NCBI GenBank assembly: GCA_021159785.1
Contig: JAGHDU010000241.1
Coordinates: 1-7,736 of the forward strand
From: Staphylothermus sp.
Lineage (GTDB): Archaea; Thermoproteota; Thermoprotei_A; Sulfolobales; Desulfurococcaceae
Length of the DNA stretch: 7,736 nucleotides
Direction of reading: 5' to 3'
How positions within the stretch are numbered: the first letter of the stretch is position 1; the number at the start of each line of letters is the position of its first letter. The translations under genes and the position numbers were made by a program. The notes under the pieces were generated by a model that saw only the letters and a list, made by a program, of their open reading frames with translations, did not search any database and was not told where the DNA came from. Shown here in pieces: positions 1 through 4,819 of the stretch.

Positions 1-291
1 GTATAATTTTGCTCCATTCTGATTGAATATATAATACTTATTCGTCATTAGATCGTCGAAAATTACTTTGTCATGATATACTGCTATTCTCGTATAGTTC
101 TGTATTGTTTCCTTGATATTCTCTATATATGGATTATATGATTTTGTTATCGTTGTCGAAGTGGCTGGAATAGATGTATTAGTCTGTATACTCGTTTTTC
201 CACCATGAAAACCTACATAGAAAGCTATAATTCCGACCAACAGTGTTATCAAAAGTACTAAAATCCATAATTGTTTACCATAATTGGTCAT
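1..291 (-). CDS. N-terminal part of a membrane-anchored extracytoplasmic protein, function unknown (partial, runs off left edge)
   Basis: Ninety-seven codons are open from an ATG at 291 to the window edge with no stop, so the 3' end is missing. The start is supported by a GGTGA Shine-Dalgarno match (302-298) seven bases upstream. An in-frame GTG at 300 overlaps that motif and is less likely, and an in-frame TGA lies at 312-310. The product begins MTNYGKQLWILVLL, with one hydrophobic helix at about residues 8-28. A Thr/Ser-rich linker follows (about 33-48, including PATSTTITK), then a soluble segment with aromatic and charged residues. This fits a signal anchor with the bulk outside the cell. 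It lies 69 bp downstream of feoB on the same strand, so it may be co-transcribed. A weak TATA-like ATTAATAAG (about 345-337) also leaves room for its own promoter. I do not recognise the family. A metal-binding or other surface role is possible from context only. Confidence 0.7.
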   Translation of the reverse strand, partial: MTNYGKQLWILVLLITLLVGIIAFYVGFHGGKTSIQTNTSIPATSTTITKSYNPYIENIKETIQNYTRIAVYHDKVIFDDLMTNKYYIFNQNGAKLY

Positions 292-360
292 TTTTGTCAC
301 CAGAGTATTTCATTTAGATGATTAAAGAAAATGATGCTTATTAATCCTACTCGAAAGAAG

Positions 361-2448
361 TCATATTATCAGTGAAAGGAAGTAGGTTATTAACATACCT
401 ATATAAGCTACAGACATCATTATCAATATAGTAAGTAATGCTACTTTCCAACTCCTACTCTCGAAATATATAACTGCTAATGTTGCTAGACACGGTACAT
501 AGAGTATTGTAAATACTGTTATAGCAGCTATTTGTGAATCGATTAGTCCAAGTAATCTTATAGCTTCTCTTGCACTATTAGCTTCAGTCAGTATAGTTAG
601 TGATCCTACAACTGCCTCCTTTGCTATGAATCCCATCAGAAGAGCAAAGGCTATAATCCATCCTACATTCTCTGACATATTAAGCGGTGATAAAATAGGT
701 GCAAAGACCTTAGCTATTCCTGCAGCTATGCTATTAGAAACATCGTCTGTATATGTTAGCTCTGGCGTATAGCTTGTCATAAACCATATTAGTATACTAA
801 GAACGAAAATTATGGTTCCAGCCTTGATTAGGAAATGCTTAGCTGAATCCCATACATGCCACCAAATAACTCTCAGTATTGGTTTGTGTATAGGTGGTAA
901 TTCTAATAGTATATCTGGCTCGACAACTACTCCTTTCTTTTTATCGTATTCATAAAGTAGTCTATTGATAATTGCGAATACTATGAAAGCTAATACATAT
1001 CCATATAGTATTAATAAAGCTCCATTCAATCCTTTTAGTGCCGATGCAAAGGCTAGTATCACTACTAGTCTCGCTTGACAAGGAATGAACGGAAGAGTCA
1101 TTATAAGCCTCATTCTTTCCCTAAGACTTGGAATAGCTCTCGTCGCCATTATAGATGGTACATTACATCCAAATCCCAGTATTATGGGGAAAACAGCGTG
1201 TCCAGAGACACCGATCTTATTTAATAAGCTGTGTAAACCTACTGCTATTCTTGGTGCTAAACCGCTATCTTCAAGTATTGCCAACATTAACGATATAACC
1301 ATAATTAGAGGTAAGAATGCCAGTACAGCGCCGACTCCACCAATTATACCATCGATCAATAGATGAGAGGACATAGATTCACCCATTATTTTGTATAAGA
1401 AACCACTTAGGATCGAGAAACCTTTCTCCATCAAGCCTCCAATACTGTATTCTTCAAGTGCTACTGCTATTTCGTGATAGCCCAGTTCTTCGAGTATTAT
1501 ATCGAAGGGGAATCCAGTATTGATTGTAAATGCGAAGATAAATACGGCTAACAATATCGAAGTGCTTATCAATGGACCAGCTACTGGATGATAGAAGTAT
1601 TTCGTAATAAACTTGTGTTTGGCTTCGACACTTGCTCTAATAATGATTCCTTTTAGTAATTCATTAATGTACTCAAACCTTCTACTCGAGAAAAGTTCCG
1701 CTGGATCTCTTTTATAGATTCTCTTTATTTCCTCCCTAATATTAATGATCTCGTTAAGTGCTTCTTCTCCAAGAGTTCTCTTTACAATGCCCTCTATCTC
1801 GGGGTCACCTTCTAATAATCTTATAGCCATCCATCTCTTAGGGAACCCTATCTTCGAAGTATCAAGTTTTTCGAGAACCTCCATGACAGATTCTATGAAT
1901 ACATTTAACTCCTTATAGTCGACCTCAAGTAGATCTCTTCTTCCTTTTCTACCCTCGGCTACATCTATGATTACATCAAGGAGATGCATGATACCTTGCA
2001 TTGATGTAGCTGATACTGGAATTACTGGTACTCCTAGCTTATGTTCAAGGGCTTTGTAGTTTATGTGTATTCCGTGGGCATGTACGACATCATACTTAGT
2101 AATAGCTACAACCACATTAGGAGTTATTTCAAGTGTTTGTATGAGTAGATACATTGTTCTTTCAGGATTAAGACCATCAACAAGAACTAGGACTACATCT
2201 GGTTGTCTACTAAGGATATATTTCCTTGCTATTCTTTCCTCTATAGTTGTCGTTGAAAAACCATATATTCCTGGTAGATCAACAAATTTTATAACATGGC
2301 CTCTATGTATTCTTTCACCCTCATGTATTTCCACAGTTACTCCTGGCCAATTCGCAACACGTACTTTTTTACCAGTCAATATATTGAATAATGTAGATTT
2401 ACCTACATTGGGTTGACCAAGTACTGCTACTTCTATATACTTTTTCAT
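361..2448 (-). CDS. feoB: Ferrous iron transporter FeoB (G-domain membrane permease)
   Basis: This is the main permease for Fe2+ uptake across the cytoplasmic membrane, with a cytosolic GTPase domain that controls transport. I chose the ATG at 2448 (695 aa) because GGGGTGGATC lies directly upstream; TTG at 2466 and GTG at 2463 are in frame but would place this Shine-Dalgarno inside the gene. Numbered from the ATG: G1 GQPNVGKS (11-18), G2 region WPGVTVE with T38, G3 DLPG (57-60), G4 TKYD (117-120) and G5 SAT (146-148). A helical GDI-like region follows (about 170-275). The membrane part carries the first gate motif GFGCNVPSI (425-433, Cys428), the IPCQARL segment (Cys457), and the second gate motif PCLATL (652-657, Cys653). 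The length is normal for archaeal FeoB. The G4 motif has Thr where FeoB proteins usually have Asn. It follows feoA by 62 bp on the same strand. The family call is near certain; iron specificity is inferred from the family. Confidence 0.97.
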   Translation of the reverse strand: MKKYIEVAVLGQPNVGKSTLFNILTGKKVRVANWPGVTVEIHEGERIHRGHVIKFVDLPGIYGFSTTTIEERIARKYILSRQPDVVLVLVDGLNPERTMYLLIQTLEITPNVVVAITKYDVVHAHGIHINYKALEHKLGVPVIPVSATSMQGIMHLLDVIIDVAEGRKGRRDLLEVDYKELNVFIESVMEVLEKLDTSKIGFPKRWMAIRLLEGDPEIEGIVKRTLGEEALNEIINIREEIKRIYKRDPAELFSSRRFEYINELLKGIIIRASVEAKHKFITKYFYHPVAGPLISTSILLAVFIFAFTINTGFPFDIILEELGYHEIAVALEEYSIGGLMEKGFSILSGFLYKIMGESMSSHLLIDGIIGGVGAVLAFLPLIMVISLMLAILEDSGLAPRIAVGLHSLLNKIGVSGHAVFPIILGFGCNVPSIMATRAIPSLRERMRLIMTLPFIPCQARLVVILAFASALKGLNGALLILYGYVLAFIVFAIINRLLYEYDKKKGVVVEPDILLELPPIHKPILRVIWWHVWDSAKHFLIKAGTIIFVLSILIWFMTSYTPELTYTDDVSNSIAAGIAKVFAPILSPLNMSENVGWIIAFALLMGFIAKEAVVGSLTILTEANSAREAIRLLGLIDSQIAAITVFTILYVPCLATLAVIYFESRSWKVALLTILIMMSVAYIGMLITYFLSLII

Positions 2449-2510
2449 GATCCACCCCTTCACCAAATCGAGGAAGTTAGAATCTAGCTTAGTAAAGGTA
2501 TAATATGTGG

Positions 2511-2741
2511 CTAAAGTGGTTCCACAATTATCCTTCTAGCAATACCCCTTCCTATTGCGATCTCTACTCCCATAACACGTACTATAATTGGTCCTTTTCC
2601 ATAATTTGCTACAACTTCTATAACTGCACCCGGAGTTAACCCCATTTGATACAATCTATATGTCCATCCACCCCCCTTCATATATCCAACTATTTTTGCT
2701 CTTTTACCCGGTGGCAGTGATTCTAGTGATGATTGTATCAT
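2511..2741 (-). CDS. feoA: Ferrous iron transport accessory protein FeoA (SH3-like)
   Basis: The product is a 76-residue cytosolic protein of the FeoA family, an SH3-like beta-barrel that works with FeoB; its exact mechanism in the family is still debated. The hallmark R-L-x-x-M-G-L-T-P-G segment is at residues 29-38 (RLYQMGLTPG). A beta-strand pattern (AVIEVVAN, PIIVRVMG, VEIAIGRGIARRIIV) and the typical loss of a membrane segment follow. The ATG at 2741 is preceded by GGTGACGGTTA, giving a good GGTGA Shine-Dalgarno at normal spacing. It is the first gene of a feoA-feoB unit transcribed leftward. The 5' leader holds the palindrome at 2755-2772, which points to metal-dependent repression. The family assignment is firm. 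An isolated FeoA-like domain can also occur fused to DtxR repressors, but here there is no DNA-binding domain. Confidence 0.95.
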   Translation of the reverse strand: MIQSSLESLPPGKRAKIVGYMKGGGWTYRLYQMGLTPGAVIEVVANYGKGPIIVRVMGVEIAIGRGIARRIIVEPL

Positions 2742-2754
2742 TAACCGTCACCGT

Positions 2755-2772
2755 TGTTAGGTTATCCTAACA
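2755..2772. promoter_or_regulatory. Palindromic operator candidate for a DtxR/IdeR-type metal-dependent repressor
   Basis: The sequence TGTTAGGTTATCCTAACA is a 7-bp perfect inverted repeat around a TTAT spacer, lying 14 bp upstream of the feoA start codon. Its core TTAGGTTAtCCTAA differs at one base from the TTAGGTTAGCCTAA core of bacterial DtxR/IdeR operators (consensus recalled from memory). Candidate TATA elements lie 10 to 50 bp upstream of it on the feoA strand, so a bound repressor would sit at or just after the transcription start. For the divergent gene it lies upstream of the promoter and may have little effect. The palindrome is seen directly; the regulator is inferred. Confidence 0.65.
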
Positions 2773-2780
2773 TTGTCTTC

Positions 2781-2816
2781 ATAATATTAATATAATCAAA
2801 TCATCTATAAAAAATC
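2781..2816. promoter_or_regulatory. Divergent promoter region with TATA-like elements for feoA (minus) and the VTT gene (plus)
   Basis: Positions 2806-2813 read TATAAAAA on the plus strand and TTTTTATA on the minus strand, so the same element could serve TBP in either direction. A second AT-rich element, TTATATTAATATTAT on the minus strand (2795-2781), would place the feoA start at about 2765-2770, inside the palindrome at 2755-2772. On the plus strand the element at 2806-2813 predicts a start near 2832-2838 and a leader of about 45-50 nt for the gene at 2882. TATA calls in AT-rich DNA are weak evidence, and the start sites are estimates from normal archaeal spacing. Confidence 0.4.
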
Positions 2817-2881
2817 TACCGTAAAGGAATAAGTGAAGTGACAACAACATGAATAGTAGATTTAAATGGTGCTGACAAGAA

Positions 2882-3589
2882 TTGGCGTTTTTGAATAATC
2901 TTAAGTGGCTAATAGACCAATATGGTATTTTAGGAGTATTTATAGTGTCATTACTAGGTAATGCTGTCCCCTATTCAACGATTCCATACCTTATATTCAT
3001 AGTTGTATATGCTGGAATGGTGAAAGACCCTGCACTAGATATACTAATAGCATTTTCCGGGGGTCTTGGCGCTGCCATAGGAAAACTCATAGTTTACTAT
3101 TTTGGATTCGGCCTCAGAAAAATACTTCCAGAAAAAATCCTCGAAAACATGGAGGTTTTCAATAAACTCTTCAAGAACTCTGCATTTATAGCAGTACTCT
3201 TATTCGCAGCCTTACCGCTACCCGATGATATCATCTATGTACCCCTGGGAGCCATGAAATATGATACCAAGAGATACTTCATAGCACTTCTGATAGGAAA
3301 AATAATAATCACCTATATGGCAGTTTATTTCGGAAAATCGGTAACGTGGCTCCTTGAATCAACAACTGCTCTTCCAGAATATGTCACGATACCTATTCTG
3401 CTAGTAATAACTATTTACCTAACATACCTTGTAGCCAAGATAGACTGGATAAAACTAGCAAAAATAATACAGAAAAAGGGAATATTACATGGAATAAAGT
3501 ATCTCCTAATACAAGTAGCCAAATACACAGCTGAAATATTTACAAAACCTATAACCAAGCTAATTAAAAAATTCCATAAACAACTCTAG
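2882..3589 (+). CDS. VTT/DedA-like integral membrane protein (SNARE-associated Golgi protein family)
   Basis: The product is a 235-residue polytopic membrane protein. The N-terminal helix with GVFIVSLLGNAVPYSTIPYL (18-37) matches the usual start of VTT/DedA proteins. A glycine-rich segment follows (SGGLGAAIGKLIVYYFG, 59-75), as does the conserved re-entrant-like motif PLPDDIIYVPLGAMKY (112-127) with two acidic residues in the membrane region. Further helices lie at about 132-150 and 167-185. The last 50 residues are rich in lysine and look like an amphipathic basic helix on the cytoplasmic face. Members of this family are implicated in lipid scrambling or flipping and membrane homeostasis; the substrate here is unknown. 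The TTG start is supported by GGTG at 2868-2871, with an in-frame TGA upstream at 2873-2875. It is divergent from feoA, and no functional link to iron uptake is evident from its sequence. Confidence 0.85.
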   Translation: MAFLNNLKWLIDQYGILGVFIVSLLGNAVPYSTIPYLIFIVVYAGMVKDPALDILIAFSGGLGAAIGKLIVYYFGFGLRKILPEKILENMEVFNKLFKNSAFIAVLLFAALPLPDDIIYVPLGAMKYDTKRYFIALLIGKIIITYMAVYFGKSVTWLLESTTALPEYVTIPILLVITIYLTYLVAKIDWIKLAKIIQKKGILHGIKYLLIQVAKYTAEIFTKPITKLIKKFHKQL

Positions 3590-3595
3590 AACCAA

Positions 3596-3606
3596 GTATT
3601 TATTAC
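3596..3606 (+). promoter_or_regulatory. TATA-like element upstream of the candidate RNA
   Basis: AGTATTTATTA, centred near 3602, sits about 25 bp before the predicted 5' end of the GC-rich element at 3627. That is the normal archaeal TATA-to-start distance. It follows the stop codon of the VTT gene by only a few bases. Support comes from position rather than from sequence strength. Confidence 0.35.
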
Positions 3607-3626
3607 ACTACAATACCTTAGTTAAA

Positions 3627-3717
3627 TAGAGGGATGAAGAGGAACCCGGGAAAATAGCCCCTATAAAAGGGGCGATGACATATCCTAGCCAGTAAGCGGG
3701 CACGGACCTCTACATTA
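3627..3717 (+). ncRNA. Candidate structured small RNA, class unresolved (k-turn with box C/D-like ends, H/ACA-like 3' end)
   Basis: This is a non-coding island of about 55% GC (44 of 80 bases in 3631-3710) between two convergent AT-rich genes; in AT-rich hyperthermophiles such islands usually mark structured RNA. TAGAGG (3627-3632) can pair with CCTCTA (3707-3712). Directly inside, a GAT bulge and GA (3636-3637) face GA (3705-3706), giving the tandem G-A pairs of a k-turn that L7Ae could bind. ATGAAGA (3634-3640) and CGGA (3703-3706) are each one base off box C (RUGAUGA) and box D (CUGA). A second GATGA lies at 3674-3678. GCCCC (3657-3661) and GGGGC (3669-3673) form a hairpin with a 7-base loop, and CCCG (3645-3648) can pair with CGGG (3697-3700). 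ACA (3712-3714) follows the closing stem, with three bases to the predicted end, as in H/ACA guide RNAs. Neither guide class fits fully. It is not a recognisable tRNA, SRP RNA or RNase P RNA. The strand is inferred. Confidence 0.5.
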
Positions 3718-4710
3718 TTAAATAGATTCCAAATACGATTGTTCAATTAAAGATACTCGTTTACCTATACGCTTCTCGAACTCCCTTATGATCGGGTATG
3801 ACGTTTCTATTATCTTCGAACAACTATAGTCACAATATAATGTAACAACAATTTCATCGCCTACAATACTATGATCAGTTACCACGACTCTCTGATCATG
3901 ATAATAGTCAAGAATTTTCGATAAATACATCAATAATACGTGATCATCTAGCTTATTTAAATCAATATCATCCAAATGGATTTTCTTTGATAATACATTA
4001 GCATTTTGAATAATATTTTCATCAATCGATATACCAAGATTCTTCTCAAAGATCTCAATCTTATTCTCGTTTTCTTGTAAAACCCCATATAGGGAAGTAG
4101 TTAGTACAAGATCATCATACTGTAAATTAATATCCAATGCTTCAGCTAACTCTATTGATAACTGTATAACCTTAGATAAATGCTTCAAATTATTCTTGTT
4201 TAGATAAGTTTTGTAGAACTTCGGTATGAAATTTAGTATTGTCTTATTTGTATTTCTATGGAGAGCATAATAATCTTCCAGAATTTTCCATTGTCCAAAA
4301 ACCTCTACGGCGCCTGGGACCTTACTTCTAACAATACTGATTGAATCATATAGAGATTTACCAGAATAAATCAGATAAGCCGTTGTAACGGTGCCACTCC
4401 TTCCAATACCTCCCATACAATGGACAAAAACTTTTCCCACCTTCTTATTCACTATATAGTCGATGAACAATGATATATCATGGAGTACTAAGAGATCAAC
4501 TGGGTGTAAATCTGGTGTGGGTGCATAGTAAACTTCTAAGCCACAACTATTCAATAGCTCTAAATAATAATAATCAGATCCCCCGGGAATCTCGTGGGGC
4601 ATTACAAGCACAACGAAGGCATCAAATACTTTAGCATAGTCACTAAGTAGAGAATAACTCGGAAAAGGTCCTTGCGCTAATTTATTTTCTATGATCCAGA
4701 CATAGATCAA
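3718..4710 (-). CDS. Dual-specificity-type protein phosphatase with an unrecognised C-terminal region
   Basis: The product is 330 residues and probably cytosolic. Residues 1-150 form a cysteine-dependent phosphatase of the DSP/PTP superfamily. The P-loop HCMGGIGRSG (97-106) holds the nucleophile Cys98 and the phosphate-binding Arg104. Asp67 in TPDLHP lies 31 residues before the cysteine, the usual spacing of the general acid. The opening IIENKLAQGPFP is the substrate-edge strand typical of archaeal small DSPs. Its likely role is removal of phosphate from Tyr, Ser or Thr of proteins; other phosphoesters cannot be excluded. Residues 155-330 are extra: a mostly helical part (155-275) and a beta-rich end (VVVTDHSIVGDEIVVTLYCD, 275-294), which I cannot assign. 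The TTG start at 4710 is supported by GGGTG about seven bases upstream. The gene stands alone, and its stop codon abuts the candidate RNA at 3627-3717. Confidence 0.9.
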   Translation of the reverse strand: MIYVWIIENKLAQGPFPSYSLLSDYAKVFDAFVVLVMPHEIPGGSDYYYLELLNSCGLEVYYAPTPDLHPVDLLVLHDISLFIDYIVNKKVGKVFVHCMGGIGRSGTVTTAYLIYSGKSLYDSISIVRSKVPGAVEVFGQWKILEDYYALHRNTNKTILNFIPKFYKTYLNKNNLKHLSKVIQLSIELAEALDINLQYDDLVLTTSLYGVLQENENKIEIFEKNLGISIDENIIQNANVLSKKIHLDDIDLNKLDDHVLLMYLSKILDYYHDQRVVVTDHSIVGDEIVVTLYCDYSCSKIIETSYPIIREFEKRIGKRVSLIEQSYLESI

Positions 4711-4734
4711 GTTAATGCACCCAATTAAAACAAT

Positions 4735-4746
4735 ATTGTCGACAAT
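4735..4746. repeat. 12-bp perfect palindrome upstream of the phosphatase gene
   Basis: ATTGTCGACAAT is a perfect palindrome centred 30 bp before the phosphatase start codon at 4710. That places it near the expected transcription start, a common position for an archaeal repressor site. A palindrome of this length is uncommon but can arise by chance in a window of this size. No second copy was noticed. Confidence 0.4.
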
Positions 4747-4769
4747 TAAGTTATTACATTTGCCAAGAT

Positions 4770-4790
4770 AATCTATTCAAGGAATAGATT
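4770..4790. repeat. 9-bp inverted repeat in the gap between peptidase and phosphatase genes
   Basis: AATCTATTC and GAATAGATT are perfectly complementary and separated by AAG, so a transcript would form a 9-bp, AT-rich stem with a tight 3-base loop. It lies 30-50 bp past the peptidase stop and about 60-80 bp before the phosphatase start. No T-run follows it on the minus strand, so it is not a bacterial-type terminator. It could be an operator, a 3'-end RNA hairpin or chance. Confidence 0.45.
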
Positions 4791-4803
4791 TATGAAGTGT
4801 TTT

Positions 4804-4810
4804 AAAAAAA
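4804..4810 (-). terminator. T-tract terminator candidate after the peptidase gene
   Basis: Read on the minus strand, a run of seven T (extended by TTC on its 5' side) starts 10 bases after the peptidase stop codon. Archaeal transcription commonly ends at such T-rich tracts without a hairpin. An inverted repeat lies a little further on (4770-4790). Confidence 0.45.
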
Positions 4811-4819
4811 GAATTATCT

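Noticed and set aside
1085..1366. Open frame of 93 codons on the plus strand
   Set aside because: It is entirely antisense to the conserved membrane domain of feoB, has no homology I recognise and no Shine-Dalgarno of note.
2063..2416. Open frame of 117 codons on the plus strand
   Set aside because: It is the antisense shadow of the FeoB G domain, whose motifs are clear on the other strand.
2499..2507. TATA-like TATTATA on the minus strand between feoA and feoB as a separate feoB promoter
   Set aside because: Such AT-rich matches are common here, and the short gap with co-directional genes makes a shared transcript the simpler reading.
3634..3657. Short frame MKRNPGK in the GC-rich intergenic element
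   Set aside because: Seven codons only, and the paired structure of the region explains the sequence better.
3631..3706. A canonical box C/D guide RNA
   Set aside because: Both terminal boxes carry one mismatch, no internal D' CUGA is present, and the interior is longer and more base-paired than in archaeal C/D guides. The k-turn reading is kept, not the class.
3627..3717. A tRNA gene, possibly with an intron, on either strand
   Set aside because: On the minus strand a GGGTTC resembling a T-loop occurs, but there is no 7-bp acceptor stem, D-arm or anticodon arm around it.
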